A DNA stretch of 64,000 bases from FEB-22 sp003105195 (GCA_027493405.1 JAOSKV010000034.1:186001-250000); one strand, 5' to 3'. Numbered from the stretch's first letter, positions 25,115 to 34,514 are shown. Numbers and translations are program-made. The notes: generated by a model from the sequence alone, not told the origin.

Positions 25115-26655
25115 GCCCGGCCGAGAGCCTCGCGGTCCTGCTGGTGCTCGGGGTGTGCGGGCTCCTGATGGCCGGCTATCCGGTGGCGCTGACCCTCGGC
25201 GGGGTCTCGGTCGCGGTGGCGCTCGCGGGCCATGCGGCGGGGCTGATGGACATCGGCATCCTGGCGGCGTTCCCGCCGCGCATCTTCGGGGTGATGACCA
25301 ACGATGTGCTGCTGGCGATCCCCCTGTTCATCTTCATGGGCGTGATGCTCGAGCGCTCGCGCATCGCCGAGGACCTGCTCGAAACCATGGGGCGGCTGTT
25401 CGGGACGCTGCGCGGCGGGCTCGGCATCTCGGTCGTGCTGGTCGGCATGCTGCTCGCCTCCGCCAAGGGCGTGGTCGGCGCCACGGTCGTCACCATCGCG
25501 CTGATCACGCTGCCGACCATGCTGCGCCACGGCTACGATCCGCGGCTCGCGGCCGGCACCGTGGCGGCGACCGCGACGCTCGCCCAGGTGCTGCCGCCCG
25601 CGACCGTGCTGGTGCTGCTCGCCGACCAGCTCAACAACGCGTTCCAGGCCGCGCAGCTCGGCAAGGGGATCTTCGCGCCCGAATCGCTCTCGGTCGGCGA
25701 CCTGTTCGCGGGCGCGCTCCTGCCCGGGCTGACCCTGGTCGCGCTCTATCTCGCGTTCCTGGTGCTGGTCGCGATCGTGCGGCCCGAAAGCTCGCCCGCG
25801 ATGCCGCCCGGGCCGCCGGCCGACCTCGCCTTCGCGCGGCGCTTCGCCGAGGTGCTGGTGGCGCCGATCGGGCTCATCGTGGTGGTGCTCGGCTCGATCC
25901 TGATGGGGTTCGCCACGCCGACCGAGGCCGCGGCCGTGGGCGCGGTCGGCGCGGCGCTGCTGGCGGCGCGGCGCGCCGCGCCGGGCTCGCCGGCGGCGCC
26001 GCTCTGCATCGCGGCGCTCGCCGCGCTCCTCGTCCTGCGCGCCTTCATCGACATGCGCGTGGGCGCTCCCGGCATGGCGCCGGCGCTTCTGCTGATCGCC
26101 GCCGTGGCGCTCGGTCTCGCGGTGGCGCTGCGCCAGGTCTGGCGCGCCGGGTTCCTGCACGAGACCCTGCACAAGACCACCCAGATGACGAGCATGATCT
26201 TCGTCATCCTGATCGGCGCGACCCTGTTCAGCCTGGTGTTCCGCGGGCTCGGCGGCGACGAGCTGGTGCATCGCGGCCTCGCGGACCTGCCGGGCGGAGC
26301 CGGCGGTGCGATCCTGATCGTGATGATCGCGATGTTCGGCCTCGGCTTCGTGATGGATGCCTTCGAGATCATCTTCGTGGTGGTGCCGATCGTCGCGCCG
26401 GTGCTGCTGCGGATGGAGGGCGTGGATCCGGTCTGGCTCGGCATCATGATGGCGGTGAACCTGCAGACCTCGTATATGCATCCGCCGCTCGGGCCGACCC
26501 TGTTCTTCCTGCGCGGCGTCGCCCCGCCCGAGATCACCACGCGGCACATCTATGTCGGCGTCATCCCGTTCGTCGCGATCCAGCTCGTCGCGCTGGTGGT
26601 GCTGTGGTTCGTCCCGGGACTGGCGACCTGGCTGCCTCGGGCGCTAAGTTCTTGA
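25111..26655 (+). CDS. dctM: TRAP transporter large permease (DctM-like)
   Basis: A 514-residue polytopic protein with the DctM signatures NDVLLAIPLFIFMGVMLERS, FATPTEAAAVGAVGA and NLQTSYMHPPLGPTLFFLRG. It is of the longer subtype with an added region between the two halves (about 300-370). Sodium-driven uptake of a carboxylate or similar solute is expected. No DctP-type binding protein gene lies beside it, so the pair lacks an obvious partner in this window. Confidence 0.93.
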   Translation: MSPAESLAVLLVLGVCGLLMAGYPVALTLGGVSVAVALAGHAAGLMDIGILAAFPPRIFGVMTNDVLLAIPLFIFMGVMLERSRIAEDLLETMGRLFGTLRGGLGISVVLVGMLLASAKGVVGATVVTIALITLPTMLRHGYDPRLAAGTVAATATLAQVLPPATVLVLLADQLNNAFQAAQLGKGIFAPESLSVGDLFAGALLPGLTLVALYLAFLVLVAIVRPESSPAMPPGPPADLAFARRFAEVLVAPIGLIVVVLGSILMGFATPTEAAAVGAVGAALLAARRAAPGSPAAPLCIAALAALLVLRAFIDMRVGAPGMAPALLLIAAVALGLAVALRQVWRAGFLHETLHKTTQMTSMIFVILIGATLFSLVFRGLGGDELVHRGLADLPGGAGGAILIVMIAMFGLGFVMDAFEIIFVVVPIVAPVLLRMEGVDPVWLGIMMAVNLQTSYMHPPLGPTLFFLRGVAPPEITTRHIYVGVIPFVAIQLVALVVLWFVPGLATWLPRALSS

Positions 26656-26671
26656 TCTGGTAGCGTTTCCT

Positions 26672-26707
26672 GCGCCGGACCGGCGCCTGCTTCGGCGAAA
26701 AATGCGC
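26672..26707. repeat. REP-like palindrome, decayed copy 3
   Basis: GCGCCGGACCGGCGCCTGCT and what follows, TCGGCGAAAAATGCGC, align with the right two-thirds of the intact elements at 2734 and 13848 with several mismatches. The left outer arm is gone. It lies between dctM and the SDR gene. Confidence 0.5.
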
Positions 26708-26731
26708 GAGGCGACTTGAAAGGACGTTGGC

Positions 26732-27508
26732 ATGAAGGCTGCGGAGCTGTTCGACCTTGCGGGCCGGGTGGCCCTCGTGACGGGCGCCTCGAGCGGCCTC
26801 GGGCTGCGCTTCGCGGAGGTGCTGGCCGCCAACGGCGCCGCGGTGGTGCTGGTCGCGCGGCGGGCCGAGCGGCTCGCGGCCGCGCAGGAGAGGATCGCGG
26901 CGGCGGGCGGCCGGGCGCTCGCGGTGCCGGCCGACGTCACCGACCGCGCCGCCATGGCGCGCGCCTTCGCGCAGGCCGAGAAGGTCTTCGGCACGGTGAC
27001 GATCCTCGTCAGCAATGCCGGCATCGCGGCGGCGGGCCGGGCCGTCAACATGCCGGAGGAGGACTGGCGGCGCGTGACCGCCATCGATCTCGACGCGGTG
27101 TTCTTCTGGGCGCAGGAGGCGGCGCGACGGATGCTCGAGGCGAAGGCGCAGGGCGCGATCGTCAACATCGCCTCGATCCTGGGGCTCAGCGCCGCCAAGG
27201 GCGTGATCGCCTATGCGGCCGCCAAGGCGGGCGTGATCCAGCTCACCAAGGGCCTCGCGGTCGAGCTCGGCTCAAAGGGCATCCGCGTCAACGCGATCGC
27301 GCCGGGCTTCATCCCGACCGACATGAACAAGGGCTATCTCCTGAGCGATCTCGGCAAGGGCATGGTGCGCGACATCCCGCTCGGCCGCTTCGGGGCGCCC
27401 GGAGACCTCGACGGCGCGCTCCTGCTGCTCGCCTCCGACGCCGGCCGCTACATCACGGGCACGACCCTGGTGGTGGACGGCGGCCAGGTGGTGGCGATCC
27501 GGGGCTAG
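26732..27508 (+). CDS. SDR-family oxidoreductase
   Basis: A 258-residue classical short-chain dehydrogenase. Cofactor motif TGASSGLG (about 15-22), NAG motif (VSNAGIAAAGR, about 92-102), catalytic Ser in NIASILG and Tyr-x-x-x-Lys in IAYAAAKAG. The residue after the second beta-strand is Arg-rich (VARRAERL), pointing to NADP(H). Substrate unknown. Start ATG 26732 follows AAAGGACG. Confidence 0.92.
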   Translation: MKAAELFDLAGRVALVTGASSGLGLRFAEVLAANGAAVVLVARRAERLAAAQERIAAAGGRALAVPADVTDRAAMARAFAQAEKVFGTVTILVSNAGIAAAGRAVNMPEEDWRRVTAIDLDAVFFWAQEAARRMLEAKAQGAIVNIASILGLSAAKGVIAYAAAKAGVIQLTKGLAVELGSKGIRVNAIAPGFIPTDMNKGYLLSDLGKGMVRDIPLGRFGAPGDLDGALLLLASDAGRYITGTTLVVDGGQVVAIRG

Positions 27509-27545
27509 ACGTTCCGGCTCGCCCGGCGCCTCGACCGGTTCTCTT

Positions 27546-27580
27546 GGGCGAACCGGTCTCCGCTGCGCCGGAACATGCGC
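27546..27580. repeat. REP-like palindrome, decayed copy 4
   Basis: GGGCGAACCGGTCTCCGCTG followed by CGCCGGAACATGCGC keeps the inner dyad and right arm of the repeat; the left outer arm is lost. Located downstream of the SDR gene. Confidence 0.6.
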
Positions 27581-27695
27581 TATCCCGGCGCCGCGCGTCC
27601 GGTAGCATGGCACGCCACAAGCCGCCACATTTGCCGGGAATATCGCGGGAGCGGGGTCGGACCGGAACCAGCACGGCAGCAGCACGGGACACGGC

Positions 27696-30032
27696 ATGGG
27701 GAATGACAGCACGCGACGCCGCCTGTCGATGCGGGGCTACCTGGTCCTGCTGGTGCTCTCGGTGCTGGTGCCGGTGCTCCTGTTCACGGGCGTGCTGTTC
27801 GCGCGCTACTACGTGCTGGAATCCGCGCGCATCGGGGAGGAGCTCAAGCGCGACGCGCGCAAGCTCGCCTTCGCGATCGACAACGATCTCGCCGGCCTGC
27901 GGTACACGCTGCAGACGCTCGCGACCTCGGACCGGCTGGCGACACGCGACCTCGCGGGCTTCTACCAGGAGGCGCTGCGCGTGCGCGAGTTCATCGGGGT
28001 CCACATCCTGCTGCGCGACCGCAGCGGACAGCAGCTGTTCAACACCCGGCTGCCCTGGGGCTCGCCGCTGCCGAAGGAGCCGCTCGCCGGCGACCGGCGC
28101 GCGATCGAGACCAGGAGCCCGGTCGTGACGGGCGTGATCATCGGCGCGGTGGCGCAGCGGCCGGTGTTCACGATCACGGTGCCGGTCCTCACCGACGGGC
28201 AGGTGACGCATTTCCTGAACCTCAGCCTGCCGCCGAGCCGCCTCGCCGACCTGCTCGGCAGGACGCTGGAAGCCGGTCGCAACGCGGGCGTGTTCGACCG
28301 GGCGAGCCAGATCCTCGCGGTCAGCCCGAGCCGCGAGGATCTCGTCGGCAAGCCGGCGCCGACAAGCTTCACCCAGCAGGTGACCGGCGACGAAGGCGTC
28401 TGGCGCGGCGCCGGCATCGACGGCTCCATGGTGCGCGGCGCCTATGCGAGCTCGAACCTCGCCGGGTGGTGGATCTGGGTCAGTGTCCCCGAGCAGACCG
28501 TCCAGGCGGCGCTCACGTATCCCCTGCTGGCGCTGGCGGCGCTCGGCGCCGGGCTGACCCTGCTCGCCATCGTCATCGCCTATGGCGTGGGCGGGCAGCT
28601 CTCGGGCTCGATCCGGACGCTGGCGGCGGAAGCCGCCGCGCTCGGGCGCGGCGAGCTGCGCAGCGCCGAGCGGCTGCCGGTGCGCGAGCTGGACGAGGTC
28701 GGCGAGGCGCTGGTCGCGGCCGCGACCGAGCTGCGCGAGCGGGAGCGCGAGCGCGACCGCGCCGAGCAGGACCTGCGGCGCCTCTCCGAGACGCTCGAGA
28801 AGATGGTCTCGGAACGCACGCGCGAGCTCGTCAGCGAGATGCGCAAGCGCGCCGAGACCGAGGAGACGCTGCGCCAGGTGCAGAAGATGGAGGCGATCGG
28901 CCAGCTCACCGGCGGCATCGCGCACGACTTCAACAACATGCTCGGGGTCGTGCTCGGCAACCTGGAGCTCGCACGCCGGCGCCTCGCCAATGGGGAGCAC
29001 GCGGTCGACAACCTGCTCGCGAATGCGCTCGAAGGCGGACGCCGCGCCGCCTCGCTCACCCAGCGGCTGCTCGCCTTCGCGCGCCAGCAGCCGCTGGCGC
29101 CGGAGCCGCTCGACGTCAACCGGCTGGTCTCGGGCATGTCCGAGCTCCTGCACCGCAGCCTGGGCGAGACGATCGAGCTCGCGACCGCGCTGACCGCGGA
29201 TCTCTGGCCGGTCCACGCCGATCCGAGCCAGCTCGAGAACGCGATCCTCAATCTCGCGGTGAACGCCCGCGACGCCATGCCGGAGGGCGGCAAGCTCGTG
29301 ATCGAGACCGCGAACGTCACCATCGACGCGGAGGCGGCAGCGGCGCACGCCGAGCTCGCCCCCGGACCGCATGTGATGATCGCGGTGTGCGACACCGGGA
29401 GCGGCATGGCGCCCGAGGTCGCCGCCAAGGCGTTCGACCCCTTCTTCACCACCAAGGGCAGCGGCGCCGGCACCGGCCTGGGGCTGAGCCAGGTCTACGG
29501 CTTCGTGAAGCAGTCCGGCGGACATGTCCGGATCGAGACCACGCCGGGCGAGGGGACGACGATCCGGATCTACCTGCCGCGCTACGAGGGGACGCTGCAG
29601 GGGGCCGCCGGCGCGGCCGAGCGGGCGCCGCTGCCGAGCGGCGACGCCAGCGTCACGGTGCTGGTGGTCGAGGACGAGGCCGGCCTGCGCCGCTATTCCA
29701 CGGACGCGCTGCGCGAGCTCGGCTACCGCGTGCTCGAGGCCGGCAGCGCCGCCGAGGCGCTCGAAGTCCTCGACCGCGACCGCGAGGTCGCGATCCTGTT
29801 CACCGACGTCGTCATGCCGGCCATGGACGGCCGGCGCCTCGCCGAGCTGGCGCTGCGGCAGCAGCCGTCGCTGAAGGTCCTGTTCACCACCGGCTACACG
29901 CGCGACGCGATCGTGCACGACGGCCTGCTCGATCCGGGCGTGAACCTGCTGCAGAAGCCGTTCACCCTCGACCAGCTGGCGCGCAAGATCGCCGAGGTGC
30001 TGGGGCAGGCCGAGGCGCCGCAGCCCGGGTGA
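27696..30032 (+). CDS. Membrane-bound hybrid histidine kinase with receiver domain
   Basis: A 778-residue protein. Membrane segment about 14-36, a periplasmic sensor region of the Cache-like type (about 37-270), a second segment (about 275-300), HAMP-like linker and coiled coil (300-395), HisKA with phospho-acceptor His409 in GGIAHDFNNML, HATPase_c (N box NLAVNARDAMPEGG, G boxes DTGSGM and GAGTGLGLSQ), then a C-terminal receiver with Asp704 in LFTDVVMPAMDG. No response regulator with an output domain is adjacent, so the target is unknown. Confidence 0.93.
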   Translation: MGNDSTRRRLSMRGYLVLLVLSVLVPVLLFTGVLFARYYVLESARIGEELKRDARKLAFAIDNDLAGLRYTLQTLATSDRLATRDLAGFYQEALRVREFIGVHILLRDRSGQQLFNTRLPWGSPLPKEPLAGDRRAIETRSPVVTGVIIGAVAQRPVFTITVPVLTDGQVTHFLNLSLPPSRLADLLGRTLEAGRNAGVFDRASQILAVSPSREDLVGKPAPTSFTQQVTGDEGVWRGAGIDGSMVRGAYASSNLAGWWIWVSVPEQTVQAALTYPLLALAALGAGLTLLAIVIAYGVGGQLSGSIRTLAAEAAALGRGELRSAERLPVRELDEVGEALVAAATELRERERERDRAEQDLRRLSETLEKMVSERTRELVSEMRKRAETEETLRQVQKMEAIGQLTGGIAHDFNNMLGVVLGNLELARRRLANGEHAVDNLLANALEGGRRAASLTQRLLAFARQQPLAPEPLDVNRLVSGMSELLHRSLGETIELATALTADLWPVHADPSQLENAILNLAVNARDAMPEGGKLVIETANVTIDAEAAAAHAELAPGPHVMIAVCDTGSGMAPEVAAKAFDPFFTTKGSGAGTGLGLSQVYGFVKQSGGHVRIETTPGEGTTIRIYLPRYEGTLQGAAGAAERAPLPSGDASVTVLVVEDEAGLRRYSTDALRELGYRVLEAGSAAEALEVLDRDREVAILFTDVVMPAMDGRRLAELALRQQPSLKVLFTTGYTRDAIVHDGLLDPGVNLLQKPFTLDQLARKIAEVLGQAEAPQPG

Positions 30033-30036
30033 GGCC

Positions 30037-30522
30037 TCAGCGGCCGGGCTGCAGGGTCAGGCCCGCGACGCCGAGCGCCAGGTTGACGCCGGCCTGCGCC
30101 TGCACCGAGAGCGGCTGCAGCTGCACCGTGCGGTTGGAGCCGCCGACCAGCACATTGGCGCCGACGCCCGCGCCGGCGCTCACCTCGCCGCTCGCGCCCG
30201 CATAGCTGCCGGCGAGCGCACCGCGCCCGGCGCTGGTGGGCGCATAGACGGCCCAGACCATGCGGCCGCCCGCGGTCGCGCCGACGTCGAGCCCGACCCG
30301 GGTCACGGTGCCGCGATAGACCTCGCGGCGGCCGCCGCGCGCCGAGGTGAAGACGCAGCGCAGCTGGCGCTGCGAGGCGACGATCAGGCCCACGCCGGGC
30401 GAGACGTCGCAGTTGAGCGTGCCGACCCGCGGCGGACGCTGGGCGGAGGCCTCGCCCGGGAGGATCAGCGTGGCCGCCAGGGCGACGGCCGCGGCCGTCA
30501 GGGTGCTCGTCCGAAACGTCAT
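30037..30522 (-). CDS. DUF992 secreted protein
   Basis: A 161-residue protein with signal peptide 1-28 (LPGEASA-QR) followed by the DUF992 pattern: VGTLNCDVSPGVGLIVASQR, CVFTS and many Gly/Ala residues. DUF992 proteins are periplasmic or envelope proteins of unknown role, largely from Rhizobiales. Start ATG 30522 follows GGGAGA. Convergent with the histidine kinase, only 4 bases between stops. Confidence 0.88.
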   Translation of the reverse strand: MTFRTSTLTAAAVALAATLILPGEASAQRPPRVGTLNCDVSPGVGLIVASQRQLRCVFTSARGGRREVYRGTVTRVGLDVGATAGGRMVWAVYAPTSAGRGALAGSYAGASGEVSAGAGVGANVLVGGSNRTVQLQPLSVQAQAGVNLALGVAGLTLQPGR

Positions 30523-30854
30523 GGTTGGTCTCCCCTGCATGAAACGCAAGCAAATGCCCGCGGAGGGTAGACGGTTCCGGTCCGTCCCGCGAGGCTGCCG
30601 GTGCGACCGGCCCGGCGCGGCCGTTTTGCGGTGCGCCAAATTGCGTTCCGCGGCGAGGGCCGGCAATTTCGTTGTGGGGCGCCTTCGCAAAACGAAATTG
30701 ACCCTCCTGTGACGAACTGTCAGCATTCCTGACGCTTTACGGCGTGCGACTCGGCACCCACATGACCGGTAGCCTTGGCGGCACCGGTGCCGGCCTGCAC
30801 ACTCGGGCCGCCGACATCAATCCCCTGCAGTGGGTGGTCACGGAGGCCCGCGCG
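30523..30854. promoter_or_regulatory. Divergent promoter region of DUF992 and indolepyruvate oxidoreductase with a perfect inverted repeat
   Basis: A 332-base gap between divergent genes. It holds the inverted repeat CAATTTCGTT (30664-30673) and AACGAAATTG (30691-30700) in an AT-rich patch, a plausible operator. TTGACC (30698-30703) may be a -35 box for the oxidoreductase. A second, shorter dyad (CTGTCAG/CCTGACG) follows near 30718. The regulator is unknown. Confidence 0.5.
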
Positions 30855-33800
30855 ATGACACTCCCGAACGCGCTGCGAGACGTTACCCTCGACGACAAGT
30901 ACGACCTCGCCAAGGACCGGGTGTTCGTCACCGGCTACCAGGCGCTGATCCGGCTCGCCCTGATGCAGAAGGAGCGCGACCGGCGCGCCGGGCACAACAC
31001 GGCCGGCTACATCTCGGGCTATCGCGGCTCGCCGCTCGGCGGCCTCGACCAGCAGTTCATGCGGGCGCAGCGCTGGCTCGACCGCTACGACGTCGTGTTC
31101 CAGCCGGGCCTCAACGAGGACCTGGCAGCGACCGCGATCTGGGGCACCCAGCAGGCGGAGCTGCGCGGCGAGGGCAAGTACGACGGCATCTACGGCATGT
31201 GGTACGGCAAGGGCCCGGGCGTCGACCGCACCGGCGACGTGTTCCGCCACGCCAACTTCGCCGGCACCGCCCCGCTCGGCGGGGTGCTGGCCCTGATGGG
31301 CGACGACCACACGGCCGAATCCTCCACCACGGCGCACCAGTCGGAATTCCACTTCGTCGACGTGATGATCCCGATCCTGAACCCGGCGGGCGTGCAGGAG
31401 ATCATCGACTACGGCCTCTACGGCTGGGCCATGTCGCGCTTCTGCGGCACCTGGGTGGCGCTGAAATGCATGCACGAGACGGTGGAGTCCACCGGCGTCG
31501 TGGACGGCAGCCTCGACCGGGTGAAGATCGTCACCCCGGACGACTTCCGCATGCCCGAAGGCGGGCTCAACATCCGGCTGGTCGACACGATCCTCGGGCA
31601 GGAGGCGCGCCTGCACGACTTCAAGCGCGACGCCATGCTGGCCTTCCTGCGCGCCAACAAGATCAACCGCTACGTCACGTCGGGCGGCCGCAACCCGAAG
31701 ATCGGCATCATCACGGTCGGCAAGAGCTATCTCGACGTGCGCCAGGCCCTGGACGAGCTCGGCATCGACGAGGTCAAGTGCAACGATCTCGGCATCCGCC
31801 TCTACAAGGTCGGCTGCCCCTGGCCGCTGAGCCAGCGCGAGCTCAAGGAGTTCGCCGACGGGCTCGACCTGATGATCGTGGTGGAAGAGAAGCGCTCGCT
31901 GATCGAGGTGCAGGTGCGCGAGGAGCTCTACGGCACCGCGAACCAGCCGGTCTGCATCGGCAAGCGCGACGAGCAGGGCAACTGGCTGTTCCCCGTGAAG
32001 GGCGCGCTCGATCCGAACGACATCGCGATCTGCATCGGCGAGCGGATCCTGCAGCGCGGCCACAACGAGGACATCGCGGCGCGCGTCGCGCGCCTCAAGC
32101 AGGCGCAGCGCGCGCTCGCCGAGGTGCAGGACGTGGCGCAGCGCATCCCCTATTTCTGCTCGGGCTGCCCGCACAACACTTCCACGGTGGTGCCGGAGGG
32201 CATGCGCGCCTATGCGGGCATCGGCTGCCACTTCATGGCGCAGTGGATGAACCGCAACACGCTCGGCTTCACCCAGATGGGCGGCGAGGGCGCCAACTGG
32301 ATCGGCGAGGCGCCGTTCTCCAAGCGCAACCACGTGTTCCAGAACCTCGGCGACGGCACCTACAACCACTCGGGCTATCTGGCGATCCGCGCCGCGGCCG
32401 CCTCGGGCGTCAACATCACCTACAAGATCCTGTACAACGACGCGGTGGCGATGACCGGCGGCCAGCGCAACGAGGGCGGGCTGACGGTGCCGATCATCGC
32501 GCGCCAGGTCGCGGCGGAAGGCGCGAAGAAGGTGGTCGTCGTCACCGACGAGCCCTGGAAGTATCCCTCCGACACCGATTGGCCGGCCGGCACCACGATC
32601 CATCACCGCGACGACCTGATGAGCGTGCAGGCCTCGCTCGCCGAGATCCCGGGCCTGACGGTGCTGATCTACGACCAGACCTGCGCGGCCGAGAAGCGGC
32701 GCCGGCGCAAGCGGGGGCAGTATCCGGACCCGGACAAGCGGGTGCTGATCAACGAGCTCGTCTGCGAGGGCTGCGGCGACTGCGGCGTGAAGTCGAACTG
32801 CGTCTCGGTGCAGCCGCTCGCCACCGAATGGGGGCGCAAGCGCACCATCGACCAGACCAGCTGCAACAAGGACTTCTCCTGCGTCAAGGGCTTCTGCCCC
32901 TCCTTCGTCACCGTCGAGGGCGGCAAGCTCAAGAAGGGCGAGGGGGTCGCCGAGCGCGACGACCTGCCGGCGCTGCCGGAGCCCGCGACGCCGCGGCTCG
33001 CGCCCGGCGGGCGGCCCTACAGCATCATCGTCACGGGGGTCGGCGGCACCGGCATCGTCACGGTCGGCGGCGTGCTCGGCATGGCGGCGCACCTCGAGGG
33101 CAAGGGAATCGGCATCATCGACCAGGCAGGCCTCGCGCAGAAGGGCGGCGCGGTCTACAGCCACATGCGCATCGCGGCGACGCCGGAGGACATCCATGCG
33201 ATCCGGGTCGCGGCGGGCAGCTGCGACCTGGTGCTCGGCGGCGACATGGTGGTGGTCGGCACCCGCAAGGTGCTGGCCGCGATGAAGCCCGAGGCGACGC
33301 GCGTGGTGCTGAACACGGCCGAGATCCTGCCGGGCGACTTCACGCGCAACGCCGACTTCTCGCTGCCGACCGAGCGGCTCAAGCGCACCATCGCGGCGCG
33401 CGCCGGCGCCGACAACACCCGCTTCGTCCACGCGACGCGGCTCGCCAATGCGCTGCTCGGCAACTCGATCGGCGCCAACATCTTCCTGGTCGGCTACGCC
33501 TACCAGCTCGGCGCGCTGCCGCTCTCGGCGGCCTCGATCGAGCGGGCGATCGAGCTCAACGGCGAGGCCGTGGCCATGAACCTCGCGGCCTTCCGCTGGG
33601 GTCGGCGCGCGGCCGTGGACCAGGCCGCGGTCGAGGCGCTGGCGAAGCCGCCGGCCGGCGAGGGCAGCGACGCGCGCCGGCTCTCGGAGTCGATCGAGGA
33701 GATGATCGCGCGGCGGGTGGCGTTCCTCACCGACTACCAGAACGCCGCCTATGCGGCGCGCTACCGCGCCCTGGTCGACAAGGTGCGCACCGCCGAGGCC

Positions 33801-34355
33801 GCCAGGGCGCCGGGCAAGAGCGGGCTTTCCGAGGCGGTCGCGCGCTATCTCTTCAAGCTGATGGCCTACAAGGACGAGTACGAGGTGGCGCGGCTCTATA
33901 CGGACGGCAGCTTCGCGCGCCAGCTCAAGAACGAGCTCGCGGGCGAGAACCTGCGGCTCAAGGTGCATCTCGCGCCGCCGCTGCTGGCGCGCCGCGACAA
34001 GGCCACGGGACTGCCGCGCAAGATGACCTTCGGACCGTGGATCTTCACGGCGTTCCGGATGCTGGCGCGGTTCAGGTTCCTGCGCGGCAGCGCCCTCGAT
34101 CCCTTCGGCTACACGCAGGAGCGCCGGACCGAGAGGGAGCTCGTGCGCGACTACGAGGCGCTCCTCGCCGAGATCGTCGAGAAGCTCACGCCCGAGAATC
34201 ACAGCCTCGCGGTCGGGCTCGCCAACATCCCGGAGAAGATCCGCGGCTTCGGCCACGTGAAGGCCGCGTTCCTGCAAACCGCCAAGGCCGAGGAGGCGGC
34301 GCTGCTGGAGCAGTTCCGCTCGGGCGCCTCGCCGCTGCTGCGGGCCGCGGAGTAG
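30855..34355 (+). CDS. Indolepyruvate ferredoxin oxidoreductase, fused alpha-beta form
   Basis: A 1166-residue enzyme that oxidatively decarboxylates aryl-pyruvates to aryl-acetyl-CoA, passing electrons to ferredoxin. Order: pyruvate-binding N-terminal part (TAGYISGYRGSPLGGLDQQ), TPP-binding part (GGEGANWIGEAPF, LYNDAVAMTGGQ), iron-sulfur motif CEGCGDCGVKSNC (about 637-649), then the gamma-type domain (GVGGTGIVTVGGVLG) and a C-terminal extension usual in the proteobacterial long form. ATG 30855 is preceded by GGAGG with 8 bases spacing. Phenylacetyl-CoA would connect with the ligase-like gene at 46905. Confidence 0.94.
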   Translation: MTLPNALRDVTLDDKYDLAKDRVFVTGYQALIRLALMQKERDRRAGHNTAGYISGYRGSPLGGLDQQFMRAQRWLDRYDVVFQPGLNEDLAATAIWGTQQAELRGEGKYDGIYGMWYGKGPGVDRTGDVFRHANFAGTAPLGGVLALMGDDHTAESSTTAHQSEFHFVDVMIPILNPAGVQEIIDYGLYGWAMSRFCGTWVALKCMHETVESTGVVDGSLDRVKIVTPDDFRMPEGGLNIRLVDTILGQEARLHDFKRDAMLAFLRANKINRYVTSGGRNPKIGIITVGKSYLDVRQALDELGIDEVKCNDLGIRLYKVGCPWPLSQRELKEFADGLDLMIVVEEKRSLIEVQVREELYGTANQPVCIGKRDEQGNWLFPVKGALDPNDIAICIGERILQRGHNEDIAARVARLKQAQRALAEVQDVAQRIPYFCSGCPHNTSTVVPEGMRAYAGIGCHFMAQWMNRNTLGFTQMGGEGANWIGEAPFSKRNHVFQNLGDGTYNHSGYLAIRAAAASGVNITYKILYNDAVAMTGGQRNEGGLTVPIIARQVAAEGAKKVVVVTDEPWKYPSDTDWPAGTTIHHRDDLMSVQASLAEIPGLTVLIYDQTCAAEKRRRRKRGQYPDPDKRVLINELVCEGCGDCGVKSNCVSVQPLATEWGRKRTIDQTSCNKDFSCVKGFCPSFVTVEGGKLKKGEGVAERDDLPALPEPATPRLAPGGRPYSIIVTGVGGTGIVTVGGVLGMAAHLEGKGIGIIDQAGLAQKGGAVYSHMRIAATPEDIHAIRVAAGSCDLVLGGDMVVVGTRKVLAAMKPEATRVVLNTAEILPGDFTRNADFSLPTERLKRTIAARAGADNTRFVHATRLANALLGNSIGANIFLVGYAYQLGALPLSAASIERAIELNGEAVAMNLAAFRWGRRAAVDQAAVEALAKPPAGEGSDARRLSESIEEMIARRVAFLTDYQNAAYAARYRALVDKVRTAEAARAPGKSGLSEAVARYLFKLMAYKDEYEVARLYTDGSFARQLKNELAGENLRLKVHLAPPLLARRDKATGLPRKMTFGPWIFTAFRMLARFRFLRGSALDPFGYTQERRTERELVRDYEALLAEIVEKLTPENHSLAVGLANIPEKIRGFGHVKAAFLQTAKAEEAALLEQFRSGASPLLRAAE

Positions 34356-34373
34356 AAAAGGTCGCAGCCTCTC

Positions 34374-34485
34374 CGTCATCCCGGCCGAGCGACGCGAGAG
34401 CCGGGATCCGTGTCCCCGGTCGTCGCGATGCGGACAGACCGGGTTGTGGATTCCGGATAGCCGCTTTGCGGCTTCCGGGATGACG
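34374..34485. repeat. Long inverted-repeat element (about 112 bp), REP-like
   Basis: The ends CGTCATCCCGG (34374-34384) and CCGGGATGACG (34475-34485) are perfect complements. Inside are further complementary parts (GCGACGCGAGAGCCGGGATCC and GGATTCCGGATAGCCGC region). Elements with such 'CGTCATCCCGG' ends are common between genes in Bradyrhizobium-like genomes. It lies between convergent genes and may form a cruciform or a strong stem in RNA. Confidence 0.8.
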
Positions 34486-34514
34486 ACCGGGAGTGTCGCT
34501 CGATCGGGTAGCAA

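Noticed and set aside
30720..34514. A 1264-codon minus-strand frame opposite indolepyruvate oxidoreductase
   Set aside because: Shadow of a fully conserved gene; no family motif in the translation.
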